Both the position numbers and the translations under genes were made by a program. The notes under the pieces are model-generated. The model was given only the letters and a program-made list of their open reading frames with translations. It was not told the origin of the DNA and made no database searches. A stretch of DNA of 64,000 nt from the NCBI GenBank assembly GCA_020697255.1, contig JAJFBE010000004.1:168662-232661 (forward strand). Direction: 5' to 3'. Source of the stretch: Burkholderiales bacterium. Lineage in GTDB: Bacteria > Pseudomonadota > Gammaproteobacteria > Burkholderiales > UBA11063. How positions within the stretch are numbered: the stretch's first letter is position 1; every line of letters starts with the position of its first letter. Below, in pieces: positions 1 through 8,833 of this stretch.

Positions 1-355
1 TCAGACCAAGTGCCAGATATACCCCATAAATCTTCGGGGCAATACATAGCATACCATAACCGGATACCAAAAATAAAATACCCAACAAATAAGAACGCCG
101 TAAGCCCAGCCACTTATCACCAATAACCCCACCTGCCACCATGAAAGCATAAGCAAGGGCAAAAAAAGACCCTACCAAAACATTCGCTTTTGATTCCAAC
201 ATACCAAATTGTTTGATAAAATAAATGATGGCTGTTGCCTGAATTCCATAAAAAGCAAACCGCTCCCAAAATTCAATAAACAAAACGGCATAAAAGGTCT
301 TGGGCATATGCCAAAACCCGGTTTTTAAGGTTTTGACATCCAGATTTATTGACAT
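1..355 (-). CDS. POT/PTR2-family peptide transporter (N-terminal part, runs off the window)
   Basis: Translating the minus strand from the ATG at 355 gives about 118 residues with no stop before the window edge. The N-terminus carries an E-x-x-E-R-F-x-x-Y motif (EFWERFAFYG) in helix 1 and then GGVIGDKWLGLRRS, the loop that marks proton-coupled oligopeptide transporters. Family knowledge: these inner-membrane proteins import di- and tripeptides with protons. An AGGAG Shine-Dalgarno sequence at 364-368, about 8 nt upstream, supports this start. It lies downstream of clpX in the same direction, 31 bp away. Substrate cannot be judged from this fragment. Confidence 0.85.
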   Translation of the reverse strand, partial: MSINLDVKTLKTGFWHMPKTFYAVLFIEFWERFAFYGIQATAIIYFIKQFGMLESKANVLVGSFFALAYAFMVAGGVIGDKWLGLRRSYLLGILFLVSGYGMLCIAPKIYGVYLALGL

Positions 356-378
356 TCAACTCTCCTAGGAATATATGA

Positions 379-398
379 ATTCCCGCCTACGCGGGAAT
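379..398. repeat. dRS3-like palindromic repeat overlapping the clpX stop codon
   Basis: The 20-mer fits ATTCCC-N8-GGGAAT exactly, the pattern of the neisserial dRS3 repeat, and is followed by GACAT. Its left half covers the last codons and TAG stop of clpX, so the ClpX C-terminal residues VIPA are encoded by the repeat. Related hairpins ending in ATGACA occur at 4099, 21733, 25326 and 55305. Confidence 0.7.
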
Positions 399-1610
399 GA
401 CATGCTTAATAAATAACGGCACACCTTCGCCATTAACCGAATCTTCTGTAACCCTCACTGTTACTACATCATGAAATGTCGGTAGATCAAACATAGTATC
501 CAGAAGCACATTTTCGATTATTGATCTAAGACCTCTGGCACCAGTTTTCCTGGATATAGCTTTTTTGGCAATGGCTACAATTGCATCATCATCAAATTTT
601 AATTCAACATCCTGCATTTTAAATAACTTTTGATACTGCCGAACCAATGCATTTTTAGGCTCAGTCAAAATTTTTACCATACTATCTAAATCCAACTCTT
701 CCAAAACCGCGTGAATTGGTAAACGGCCAATAAACTCGGGAATTAGCCCAAATTTTACTAAATCGTTTGGCTCTGCCTCTTTCAGATAAACATTCTTACT
801 TGCCGCATCATCCTTGGAAACTACACTTGCAGCAAAACCAATACCGGATTTTTGCGTACGCATTTGTATAATTTTTTCCAAACCATCAAATGCACCACCG
901 CAAATAAATAATATGTTACTTGTATCCAAATGGATCATCTCACGCCCCGGATGCTTGCGACCGCCTTGTGGTGGAACATTAGCTACAGTACCTTCTACTA
1001 ATTTGAGCAATGCCTGCTGTACGCCTTCACCTGATACATCACGGGTTATTGATGGATTTTCAGATTTACGCGCAATTTTGTCAATCTCATCAATGTATAT
1101 AATACCTCTTTGGGCTTTTTTTGCATCAAAATTACAATTTTGTAATAATCTCACTAATACATTTTCTACATCATCTCCTACATAGCCGGCTTCAGTCAAG
1201 GTTGTGGCATCGGCAATTGCAAATGGTACATGTAAAAACCTGGCTAATGTTTGTGCCAATAAAGTTTTACCCGAGCCAGTCGGACCAATCAATAAAATAT
1301 TGCTTTTACTCAATTCACAATCATCTTCAGCTGTATCATAAATTCGCTTATAATGGTTATACACCGAAACAGACAAAATTTTCTTAGCTAATTCCTGACC
1401 AATCACATACTTATCAAGTTCGTCACGAATTTCATGCGGTGTTGGAATTGACTGCGTGGCATGCTCAACATCTGTTTCTTCCGGACTGGATTTTAAAATT
1501 GTTGCGCACTTTTCAATACATTCATTGCAAATGCGCCCATGATCACCCTCAATCAGATGTAGTACTTCTTTTTCTGACTTACCACAAATTGAACAATTTT
1601 TTCCTAACAT
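387..1610 (-). CDS. clpX: ATP-dependent Clp protease ATP-binding subunit ClpX
   Basis: 407 residues, the usual ClpX length class. A C4 zinc-binding domain is at the N-terminus (C6, C9, C28, C31). The AAA+ core has Walker A GPTGSGKT at about 109-116, a Walker B run ending IIYIDEID, and the C-terminal small domain. ClpX is the hexameric unfoldase that recognises tagged substrates and threads them into ClpP; it acts in the cytoplasm. It lies 14 bp downstream of clpP with a good Shine-Dalgarno sequence (GGGAGG) in the gap, so the pair is co-transcribed. The last four residues and the stop codon come from a palindromic repeat at 379-398, so the native C-terminus appears to have been altered by repeat insertion. 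Confidence 0.98.
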   Translation of the reverse strand: MLGKNCSICGKSEKEVLHLIEGDHGRICNECIEKCATILKSSPEETDVEHATQSIPTPHEIRDELDKYVIGQELAKKILSVSVYNHYKRIYDTAEDDCELSKSNILLIGPTGSGKTLLAQTLARFLHVPFAIADATTLTEAGYVGDDVENVLVRLLQNCNFDAKKAQRGIIYIDEIDKIARKSENPSITRDVSGEGVQQALLKLVEGTVANVPPQGGRKHPGREMIHLDTSNILFICGGAFDGLEKIIQMRTQKSGIGFAASVVSKDDAASKNVYLKEAEPNDLVKFGLIPEFIGRLPIHAVLEELDLDSMVKILTEPKNALVRQYQKLFKMQDVELKFDDDAIVAIAKKAISRKTGARGLRSIIENVLLDTMFDLPTFHDVVTVRVTEDSVNGEGVPLFIKHVIPA

Positions 1611-1624
1611 AAGTTCCTACCTCC

Positions 1625-2236
1625 CTAGTTACGTTCGGACCGGGTAGTCCATACAGAATCAATTAAACCATACTCTTTGGCTTCTTCTGCGCTCATAAAA
1701 TTGTCCCGGTCAGTATCACGTTCAATCTCTTCCTCTGTCCTACCAGTATGCTTAGCTAACAATTGATTTGATTTACGTTTAGTAAATAAAATGTTTTTGG
1801 CTAAAATTTCAATATCAGAGGCTTGTGCTGCACCATTCATTCCGCCTAATGGTTGGTGAATCATAATTCGTGAATTTGGTAAGGCAAAACGTTTTCCTTT
1901 GCTACCAGCTGATAATAAAAAAGCCCCCATTGAACATGCTTGCCCTATACACAAGGTATTAACATCACATTTTATAAAGTTCATCGTGTCATATATAGAC
2001 ATACCGGCTGAAACTGAACCACCCGGTGAATTTATATAAAAGTATATATCCTTATCCGGATTCTCGGCTTCTAAAAATAGCATTTGCGCCACAACTATAT
2101 TGGCAGTTTGGTCATTTACCTCACCAACTAAGAATACTATTCGATCACGTAAAAGACGCGAATATATATCAAAGGAACGTTCACCTTTTGCACTTTGTTC
2201 CACAACTACCGGAACATAATTATTCATCTCTATCAT
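1625..2236 (-). CDS. clpP: ATP-dependent Clp protease proteolytic subunit ClpP
   Basis: 203 residues with the ClpP serine-protease triad: Ser102 in [10 protein letters not shown], His127 in [10 protein letters not shown] and Asp178 in TDRDNFMS. It forms the tetradecameric chamber that degrades substrates delivered by ClpX. The ATG at 2236 follows the stop codon of the upstream PglL-like gene directly; a second in-frame ATG three codons later (2227) is an alternative start. Trigger factor (tig), the usual upstream neighbour, is absent and lon does not follow clpX. Confidence 0.98.
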   Translation of the reverse strand: MIEMNNYVPVVVEQSAKGERSFDIYSRLLRDRIVFLVGEVNDQTANIVVAQMLFLEAENPDKDIYFYINSPGGSVSAGMSIYDTMNFIKCDVNTLCIGQACSMGAFLLSAGSKGKRFALPNSRIMIHQPLGGMNGAAQASDIEILAKNILFTKRKSNQLLAKHTGRTEEEIERDTDRDNFMSAEEAKEYGLIDSVWTTRSERN

Positions 2237-4069
2237 TTATTGTCCAACCTTTTTATTTAGTGTTCTTGAAAAAATTGATCTATCTTCATATTTAAAGTTA
2301 TAAATTAACGCGCTCTGCGCGGCAAAACGAGGATCTGCCTCTAACTCTTTTGCGTACTGGTCTTTAAAAAACGGATAACCATAGGCAAGTATATTAGCAT
2401 AATATGTCGCCCCGGTTTCGTCTCCTGCAATTTTATGCGTAACAATTTGTTTAAATAATACTCCGGGATATGGCAGTAAATTACCCATCATATCCGCATA
2501 TTTTAATTGCTCAGCCGGGGTCAACACTGCATTAGTTTGCGGGCTGCCTGGCACATTATATGCATCCATCACCATTAGAGATGGTACAGACCAAATTTGG
2601 CTCGCATCAATTATATATTTTAATTGGTTTACGTTATTTGCATAATCATCCGAATCTTTTGGAATCATTGTATATGCGACCAACTGGTTATATATCGGCA
2701 CATTTATTATTGCAAACCAGATAAAACAGATAAATAACAGCCAACCCACACTCTTTAAAATTTTATTATTATTGATAGTAAAAACCGGCTTGTCTACGGA
2801 TAGTAACAAAATAATATACATTAAAAAGTATGCATACCATAGGGGGTATTGGAACAAACCTTGAGCAAACATGGTCAGGATAATAAATGAAATAAATAAT
2901 GTATGATAATTATTAAAATTTCTGAATATTCTATATAGTGTGTATATAACGCCATAAGCAATAGTTATCGCAAAACCGATGATCCCTGTTTCAGCCAGGA
3001 TATTTAACGGCGTATTATGGCTATGCGTATACAAGGCCTGATTGGCGGGAATATAACTAAACCGCGGGTCAGTAAACATAATATCAATTGCCGCTTTAGG
3101 GTACTGAAACCAGCCAACCCCAAAAAGTGGGTGACTCATAAAAATGACAATGTCTTTATACCATTCATAAAACCTACGATAGGTTGATTGATTAATATTA
3201 TCTGCTGAAAACCGGTATAAACCCGAAGTTGCTTCTTTTGCCGGTAAAAAAACTTGAGTGATTTTAGGTAAAATAGCCTCAACAATAACCAATGAAATAA
3301 TTAGGCCAAATAGCATATAGAAAATCTGGCGATTAGTTTGGCGATTTTCAGTATTCTTGCGATTAGCAAACACAAAAACTACTGCCATAAGTAAGGCAAA
3401 AATAAAGAATACAAAAGGAATCCTTGACGTCGTAGCACTTAAAATTACAATAAAAAATAATTCGACAACAAAAAATACAACCTTGTTTATTTCTTTTATA
3501 AAATATAAGTATGCCAGGGCAAAGACCCCCATGGTTATAAAATCTACGTAATCATTCTTTTGCCCAACATTACCAAATACATTATCCTCACGATTAGTTA
3601 CATATAAAATAATATCTTTAAAGTTTTCTGCCAGTGTTGTATACTGCAAGAAACCATAAATTGCCTGAACCAAAGCACCGATAACTATTGCCCAAGCAAT
3701 CATTTTAAATAATTGCTGCTGCCCTTCTTCTTTGCCCCCGACATAGGATGTCACACCGATAGATAATGCTAAGCCGATTAAAACTTCTATAGCAACGTCA
3801 ATATTTATACCCGAAAAATATACATTTACTATTGGAATCTGGAGTAACAGAAACACAATAAATAAAGCACAAGCTATTCCTACATTTGAAATTGAAATCT
3901 GCTCCTTCCTAAATATCATAAGTATTGCGGATAAACTAGCTAGACATAGCGCTAATAGCTCAGAATAAAACTTAGTTACCGGAAAATAACTATAAGGAAC
4001 CAAAAACGGTACAGTAAATAAAGCAATTAAACTTAAAAAAATCAACTTATCTAAAAATTTTCGCTGCAT
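2237..4069 (-). CDS. PglL/Wzy_C-family membrane protein, probable protein O-oligosaccharyltransferase or O-antigen ligase
   Basis: About 610 residues with roughly a dozen hydrophobic segments. A large periplasmic loop contains HSHNTPLNILAETGIIGF, the H-x-H-N motif typical of PglL/Wzy_C enzymes, followed by more membrane segments and a soluble C-terminal tail of the kind seen in PglL proteins. Family knowledge: such proteins transfer lipid-linked glycans to serine/threonine of exported proteins, or act as O-antigen ligases; sequence alone does not separate these fully. I start at the ATG at 4069 (MQRKFLDK) because a GAGAG Shine-Dalgarno lies just upstream and the longer frame runs through a repeat. 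Its position between bamD and clpP is unusual. The polysaccharide genes at 55-64 kb could supply a donor glycan. Confidence 0.8.
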   Translation of the reverse strand: MQRKFLDKLIFLSLIALFTVPFLVPYSYFPVTKFYSELLALCLASLSAILMIFRKEQISISNVGIACALFIVFLLLQIPIVNVYFSGINIDVAIEVLIGLALSIGVTSYVGGKEEGQQQLFKMIAWAIVIGALVQAIYGFLQYTTLAENFKDIILYVTNREDNVFGNVGQKNDYVDFITMGVFALAYLYFIKEINKVVFFVVELFFIVILSATTSRIPFVFFIFALLMAVVFVFANRKNTENRQTNRQIFYMLFGLIISLVIVEAILPKITQVFLPAKEATSGLYRFSADNINQSTYRRFYEWYKDIVIFMSHPLFGVGWFQYPKAAIDIMFTDPRFSYIPANQALYTHSHNTPLNILAETGIIGFAITIAYGVIYTLYRIFRNFNNYHTLFISFIILTMFAQGLFQYPLWYAYFLMYIILLLSVDKPVFTINNNKILKSVGWLLFICFIWFAIINVPIYNQLVAYTMIPKDSDDYANNVNQLKYIIDASQIWSVPSLMVMDAYNVPGSPQTNAVLTPAEQLKYADMMGNLLPYPGVLFKQIVTHKIAGDETGATYYANILAYGYPFFKDQYAKELEADPRFAAQSALIYNFKYEDRSIFSRTLNKKVGQ

Positions 4070-4098
4070 TATTTTTTCTCTCCAATTATTTTTTATGG

Positions 4099-4136
4099 AT
4101 TCCCGATCACACACGCGTGTGGAAGCCAGGAATGAC
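4099..4136. repeat. Palindromic repeat related to the 379-398 element
   Basis: It begins ATTCCCG and ends AGGAATGACA, with a nested palindrome ACACGCGTGT in the middle. It lies between the bamD stop and the PglL-like start, so it is transcribed inside the operon. The shared ATGACA tail suggests the same dispersed family as the other hairpins listed, with a longer spacer. Confidence 0.55.
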
Positions 4137-4142
4137 AAACTT

Positions 4143-4958
4143 CTATCTTTCTGATTGCCAGAAGGCATACCATGCCATATTACTATACTTCCATGGCCTG
4201 GTCAAATACTTACTCTTTGGAAAATTTAGCGCTAATACTTTTTGGGTATTAGTACTCAACGTTTTTTGTCCTAATTTATCATAAGCTACAACCTGTATTG
4301 CTAATGCCTCTTCTACATATGATGTATTAGGATAGTTGGTAATTACATTTTGTGCCCTGCTAATTGCTGCTAAGTATGCCTTTATACTCATATAGTAACG
4401 AGAACGATAAATTTCTCCCCTGGATAATGCATTAATCAAACGGTTAATTTTATCTTTGGCATCGGGAGTATATTTGGAATTTGGATAGTTTGATACTAAA
4501 GTGGTAAATGCTTTATATGCCTCTAAAACACTCCTGGGATCACGCTCACTCAAATCTTGCCCGGAAAACCGTGACATTAAACCATTATCATTTTTGTAAT
4601 TTATATACCCTTTCAAATATAGCGCATAATCCATATTTACGTTGGTCGGATATGTAGTTATAAATTGATCTACCGTCGGCAAAGCCAGTTCCGGCTTATC
4701 ATCCTGGTAATAGGCATATGCCAGGTCTAAAAGCCCTTGCTGGGCATACACCCCGTATGGGTAAGTAGACTCTAATACCCTGTATAGTTTTGTTGACCTG
4801 GTATAGTTGTGATTCGCTAACTCAGTACTGGCCTCAGCATATAGCTTTTGTACCGTCCAACCCTTAGTTTCTTCTCTAACCGGATCATCACTATCTGAAC
4901 ATGATATTGTAAAAAGTGTTAAAATCGCTAATATTAACAGCCGAACGTATAAAAACAT
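4143..4958 (-). CDS. bamD: Outer-membrane protein assembly factor BamD (ComL) lipoprotein
   Basis: 271 residues from the ATG at 4958. The N-terminus is a lipoprotein signal ending FTISC (Cys20), followed by TPR-type repeats (TEL-NHNYTRSTKLYRVLESTYPYG, then ALPTVDQFITTYPTN and others). BamD is the essential periplasm-facing lipoprotein of the BAM complex that inserts beta-barrels. A longer in-frame reading up to 5216 exists but would bury the signal peptide and overlap rluD. The start codon is one base away from the rluD start on the other strand, a very tight head-to-head arrangement. The bamD | rluD-pgeF order is conserved in many proteobacteria. Confidence 0.95.
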   Translation of the reverse strand: MFLYVRLLILAILTLFTISCSDSDDPVREETKGWTVQKLYAEASTELANHNYTRSTKLYRVLESTYPYGVYAQQGLLDLAYAYYQDDKPELALPTVDQFITTYPTNVNMDYALYLKGYINYKNDNGLMSRFSGQDLSERDPRSVLEAYKAFTTLVSNYPNSKYTPDAKDKINRLINALSRGEIYRSRYYMSIKAYLAAISRAQNVITNYPNTSYVEEALAIQVVAYDKLGQKTLSTNTQKVLALNFPKSKYLTRPWKYSNMAWYAFWQSER

Positions 4959-4959
4959 T

Positions 4960-5988
4960 ATGAAAATTGAATCTCTAAATAGTATTGATAGCACTGAACC
5001 ATATTTCGTCACCATTCCTAATAATCTGGCAGGCCTTAGAATAGACGCAGCTTTAAGCGTAATTATACCAGAATTGTCTAGAAGCGTAATCACTAATTGG
5101 ATAAAGGCCGGTGCAATTTTAGTCGAAGATAAAATCCCCAAACCCAAAGACAAAGTTGTTGGCTCCGAAAAGGTATTTATAACCCCTATAATAAGTGAGG
5201 ATAAACTGGCATTCACCCCAGAAAATATTGATTTGGATATTGTTTATAGCGATGAGAATATTATTGTAATTAATAAACCTGCCGGACTAATCGTCCATCC
5301 GGGTAACGGGAACTGGAGCGGCACCCTTCTGAATGGTCTATTATACCACTTTGCTGAATTACAAAATATTCCCAGAGCCGGAATTGTTCATCGTCTGGAT
5401 AAAGATACCTCCGGGCTTATGGTAGTAGCGCGTACAGCATTAGCCCAGGTGAAATTAGTTGAACAATTACAAAATAGGACTGTATCACGTATATACCGCG
5501 CCATAGTTACCGGGCATACTCCACAAAAAGGCGTGATTAATAAAAATATCGGACGTGATCTAAATAACCGTATCAAAATGGCAGTTTTAAATGTCGGCGG
5601 AAAAGAGGCAATTACCCATTTTCGTACATTGGAGTATTTTAGCGAGTTTAGTTACATTGAATGTAAGCTGGAAACCGGGCGTACTCACCAAATTCGCGTT
5701 CATATGCAATCTATCCATCATCCATTAGTAGGTGATCAAACCTATGGTAGTCGTAAAATTAATTACCCACAGAGCATTGTCGATGCAATTATTAGCCTGA
5801 ATCGCCAGGCATTACATGCATTAAAACTTAGTTTTATTCATCCGGCAACCAATGAAGTAATGAGTTTTACCTCTAAAATACCGGAGGATATGAAGGTATT
5901 GTTGCAGGAGTTACGAGGGGAAGTTGAGAATTTTGATGACGAGGCTTATGATGATGGTAATTGGGAAGTAATGTATGTCAATGAATAA
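4960..5988 (+). CDS. rluD: 23S rRNA pseudouridine synthase D
   Basis: 342 residues. An S4 RNA-binding domain occupies about residues 24-75 (LRIDAALSVI...GAILVEDKIP), followed by the RluA-family catalytic domain with HRLDKDTSG; Asp147 is the catalytic aspartate. GRTHQIRVH further on is also a family signature. RluD makes pseudouridines in helix 69 of 23S rRNA (1911, 1915, 1917 in E. coli). The ATG at 4960 has no clear Shine-Dalgarno sequence and any 5' signals must overlap bamD. The 3' end overlaps pgeF by 14 bp, implying coupled translation. Confidence 0.97.
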   Translation: MKIESLNSIDSTEPYFVTIPNNLAGLRIDAALSVIIPELSRSVITNWIKAGAILVEDKIPKPKDKVVGSEKVFITPIISEDKLAFTPENIDLDIVYSDENIIVINKPAGLIVHPGNGNWSGTLLNGLLYHFAELQNIPRAGIVHRLDKDTSGLMVVARTALAQVKLVEQLQNRTVSRIYRAIVTGHTPQKGVINKNIGRDLNNRIKMAVLNVGGKEAITHFRTLEYFSEFSYIECKLETGRTHQIRVHMQSIHHPLVGDQTYGSRKINYPQSIVDAIISLNRQALHALKLSFIHPATNEVMSFTSKIPEDMKVLLQELRGEVENFDDEAYDDGNWEVMYVNE

Positions 5989-6742
5989 TTTTATAATTCC
6001 GGATTGGGATGCGCCATTCGGGGTTAAAAGTCTGGTTACCACCCGCCTTGGTGGCGTTAGTGCTGCCCCATATGATACCTTTAATTTGGGAAATCATGTG
6101 GGGGATAATCTCGAAAGTGTCCGGCAGAATAGACAAATCTTAAGGAAATACCTCCCAAGTGAACCATTGTGGCTTAATCAAACGCATAGTGATAATGTAT
6201 TGCAGATTTCTGAACCAGATTTAGTAAATAATAAAACTTTGGCCGAGAATCTGTTATTGCCGCATGATGCAAGCTATACTTACAGTAAAAATAAAGTGTG
6301 CGTTGTTATGTCAGCTGATTGTATTCCGATACTTTTAACAGATAAAAAGGCAAGTTTTGTCGCCGCAATTCATGCCGGCTGGCGCGGTGTGGAAAATGGG
6401 ATTATAGCAAGCACTATAGGTCAGATTTGTAAAGATGTTGCTAACATAATAGCTTATATTGGGCCCGCTATTTGTAAAGACCATTTTGAAGTCGGGCCTG
6501 ATGTGCTTGAAATGTTCACCCAAAAAGATAAAAACTATGGGCTTTATTTCAATAAAAATGGTACTGGCAAATTTAACTGTGATTTGACTGGTATTACCAG
6601 ATCACAATTGTTAAAATGTGGTTTATTGGCAAATAACATTTATTTATCTGGGATGTGTACTTACTGTGATAAAGAACGGTTTTTCTCTTACCGGAGGGAT
6701 GGAATAACCGGAAGGATAGCCAGTTTAATCTGGCTATCCTAG
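5975..6742 (+). CDS. pgeF: Peptidoglycan editing factor PgeF (YfiH, laccase-domain protein)
   Basis: 255 residues with the YfiH/DUF152 signature: NQTHSD (His71), SADCIPILLTD (Cys116) and HAGWRG (His133), the metal-binding triad, then IGPAICKDHFEVGPDV. Family knowledge: PgeF removes wrongly incorporated L-Ser from UDP-MurNAc intermediates; homologues were long annotated as polyphenol oxidases or purine-nucleoside-cleaving enzymes. It overlaps rluD, as in other proteobacteria, but clpB does not follow. The conserved C-terminus GRIASLIWLS is encoded by a perfect 10-bp-stem hairpin (6714-6739) directly before the TAG. Three decayed copies of this 3' end lie downstream at about 8775, 10787 and 12433. 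Confidence 0.95.
   Translation: MSMNNFIIPDWDAPFGVKSLVTTRLGGVSAAPYDTFNLGNHVGDNLESVRQNRQILRKYLPSEPLWLNQTHSDNVLQISEPDLVNNKTLAENLLLPHDASYTYSKNKVCVVMSADCIPILLTDKKASFVAAIHAGWRGVENGIIASTIGQICKDVANIIAYIGPAICKDHFEVGPDVLEMFTQKDKNYGLYFNKNGTGKFNCDLTGITRSQLLKCGLLANNIYLSGMCTYCDKERFFSYRRDGITGRIASLIWLS
6714..6739. terminator. Hairpin at the pgeF 3' end, possible bidirectional terminator
   Basis: Arms GGATAGCCAG and CTGGCTATCC pair perfectly around the loop TTTAAT. The hairpin is part of the pgeF coding sequence (last codons) and sits 15 bp beyond the stop of the convergent lipoprotein gene. No long U-tract follows on either strand, so a terminator role is only possible. Its sequence is the hallmark of the decayed copies further on. 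Confidence 0.4.
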
Positions 6743-6754
6743 CTATAATGGCCT

Positions 6755-8500
6755 TTAGATTGGACTATATTTAAAATCAGTACTGTCAGAATAGAAATAC
6801 TGCGTATTATATCCTGTTGGGCTAACCGAATATAAAGTTTCGACACCATTTACTATGTGCCCGCCCACCCCAAAAATGCGCCTATCACCAAAACCATTCA
6901 CAAAGAAATTATTAACGCCAGGAGTCATTAAAATTGGGTAGTCAAAACAGTATAAGGATTTACCACCAAATTGTGGAAAATATGTTTTAAAATATTGATT
7001 ATCGGCTGTTGTATCAACTACACATGCAGCTGAATATGTTTTTGTTATTGGAGAATATGCAACAAACCCTCCCATTACATTATCCGCAACATCCCCAACT
7101 CTATTAACTCCCCCATTATTTGGTATAAAAATAAACGTTCCTATTGGACTATTCATTTCCATAATTAAGGCCATGTTACTAGCAAAATTAATTGAGGACT
7201 GATACATACTACGCATGCTTTTTACTTGATTGGCAGAAGAAATACACTCGGTATTAATCTTATTTGTATCACCATAACACGCATTAATAATATTAAAATT
7301 GTTATAATTATAAATCATTGTGGTATAGTCCTTAGTTGCCTGGACTATATTGCGTTTTGTAGGATCATCTACGTAAGAAGAAGAAAGATAAAAGCTTTGT
7401 TGTTGGTATGTGTTAAGATAATTCAACATCTGTCTATCTTGTGTAATAGTAGTAGTCAGATAATTCTTTGCTGCCTGCTCAGCTGGCGTGAGTGGGGTTA
7501 AGGATGCCTCTACGCCAAACCTTGAGTACTCTCTGGTACTAAAATCGTAAGTAAATAATGTACTTGGATCTTTAAAATTTACGCTAGTTTGAAAATCATT
7601 CTGAGCATAAGCTATTACATCATTAATTATAGCTTGGCAGCTATCAAGATTAGTGGCACTGCAAGTTACAACATTATACCCTTGTGGACCAGGACTGCCA
7701 AATATTTTGGCTAATTTAGTTGGATCTCCGCCAAGTTGATAAGCTTTTATCGCAAAAGTTGCATTTTTGGTGGAGCTTTGTTCTGAATGCTCAAAAGCAC
7801 CTTTTATTGATCCGATTCCAGCAATTGAACCAGAAGCTTCGCCCTCAAACTGTTCTTTCGAAGCAGCATTAGCAAATTGAATGGATACATTAACTATTAA
7901 TACCGCCCCTTCTTTGGCACTTTGTACAATTGAATTGCCGCATACATTTGTAAAGGCATCATTCCCTTCTGCTAACAAACTTTGGGCGCTTGAGCTCAAT
8001 ATATTATTTCCTACACCTTTTACTGTGAAAGTTGCATCAGCTGCCATGCTCTGCACATAATTAAAATTAATTGACTGACGTGTATCCATACTATCCCTCG
8101 TATACTTGGCTGCCAATGATACAGAAAATAAACCAAAATCTGCACTTCCACTAATGCTGGTATTTAGCAAACTACCTATCTCCTGAGCTGATACAGCATC
8201 AGTAAAATCTATTGATCCTTGTGGATTAGATAATACAATTGCACTCGGATCATCTGCATTAACTAGACAGCTAAGCCCTTCACTCATACCGGTACGGTCA
8301 TCAAAACCATAACCAAGTCTAACCGGAACTTCGTAATCGTTATCTTTGAAATCGTGCTTTGAATTCTTGGACAGAGAATCACTTTTTGCAGATCCGGATA
8401 ATGCAGGTGACGCGCCTCCACCAGTGTTATTTCCGGTACATGCAGTAAAAAGCAATAAACTTGTTGTTACTAAACTTATTTTTTTAAGCTTATATTTCAT
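6755..8500 (-). CDS. Lipoprotein of unknown function, tandem paralogue 1 (distant MACPF-like features)
   Basis: 581 residues from the ATG at 8500, chosen because it begins a clean lipoprotein signal MKYKLKK...LLLFTAC (Cys21) shared with the neighbour. The mature protein opens with a Gly/Ser-rich linker, then a conserved block LGYGFDDRTG and a central stretch CGNSIVQSAKEGAVLIVNVSI followed by a Gly-rich segment and LGGDPTKLAKIF. The order of these elements recalls membrane-attack-complex/perforin folds (G-rich bend, then a GG-D motif), but the classic Y/W-G-T-H signature is absent, so this is speculation. A C-terminal domain of about 200 residues follows. Paralogue 2 at 8834-10582 is colinear and clearly homologous throughout. 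Likely exported and lipid-anchored in the outer membrane. I do not recognise the family. Confidence 0.8.
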   Translation of the reverse strand: MKYKLKKISLVTTSLLLFTACTGNNTGGGASPALSGSAKSDSLSKNSKHDFKDNDYEVPVRLGYGFDDRTGMSEGLSCLVNADDPSAIVLSNPQGSIDFTDAVSAQEIGSLLNTSISGSADFGLFSVSLAAKYTRDSMDTRQSINFNYVQSMAADATFTVKGVGNNILSSSAQSLLAEGNDAFTNVCGNSIVQSAKEGAVLIVNVSIQFANAASKEQFEGEASGSIAGIGSIKGAFEHSEQSSTKNATFAIKAYQLGGDPTKLAKIFGSPGPQGYNVVTCSATNLDSCQAIINDVIAYAQNDFQTSVNFKDPSTLFTYDFSTREYSRFGVEASLTPLTPAEQAAKNYLTTTITQDRQMLNYLNTYQQQSFYLSSSYVDDPTKRNIVQATKDYTTMIYNYNNFNIINACYGDTNKINTECISSANQVKSMRSMYQSSINFASNMALIMEMNSPIGTFIFIPNNGGVNRVGDVADNVMGGFVAYSPITKTYSAACVVDTTADNQYFKTYFPQFGGKSLYCFDYPILMTPGVNNFFVNGFGDRRIFGVGGHIVNGVETLYSVSPTGYNTQYFYSDSTDFKYSPI

Positions 8501-8774
8501 TTCAATACTATCTCCTAAATAGTCGTACATTTTATTTATAGTTACAATGTAACTAACCTAATTGGTTTATATTTTTATACATAACCAAATCCAGATTGTA
8601 TCATCAATATAATGGATTTAGATAGGATCTTTATGAAACAAGGCTGAAAAATCACTAATGCAATTAATAAGTTAAACTAGCCTTGTCTAAGGGATCTATT
8701 TTATAGAGGCTTGAGAAAATTTATATACCAAGTTTTGGTACTTGCTTTGGGAAGGTCCATTTTAGACTTAGGCT
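8501..8774. promoter_or_regulatory. Intergenic region upstream of lipoprotein paralogue 1 with a conserved palindrome
   Basis: No gene is visible. The palindrome TACCAA-GTT-TTGGTA lies at 8726-8740, and the same 15-mer recurs at 10742-10756 in the matching place upstream of paralogue 2. It is a candidate operator, although it is about 225 bp from the start codon (about 160 bp for paralogue 2). A further inverted repeat, ACAAGGCT (8638-8645) with AGCCTTGT (8679-8686), is unique to this copy. Confidence 0.4.
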
Positions 8775-8818
8775 TACCCAGATATATCGGGAGGATAGCC
8801 AGTTTAATCTGGCTATCA
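8775..8818 (+). pseudogene. Decayed copy of the pgeF 3' end (remnant 1)
   Basis: Read in the pgeF frame, 8781-8817 gives RYIGRIASLIWLS, matching the pgeF C-terminus GITGRIASLIWLS; the hairpin GATAGCCAG/CTGGCTATC is intact, while the stop codon has changed to CAC/CAA. Homology continues past it (the following CATAATAG-CTTTAGATTGG matches the sequence after pgeF), so the copy includes the pgeF/lipoprotein junction. It sits 16 bp from the stop of paralogue 2, just as pgeF sits 13 bp from the stop of paralogue 1. Confidence 0.75.
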
Positions 8819-8833
8819 CAACCATAATAGTCT

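Noticed and set aside
814..1387. Plus-strand open frames opposite clpX
   Set aside because: They are antisense shadows of a conserved gene, with no motifs and no ribosome-binding sites.
4959..5216. Longer bamD frame reaching 5216
   Set aside because: The extra N-terminus is antisense to the conserved rluD S4 domain and would bury the lipoprotein signal peptide.
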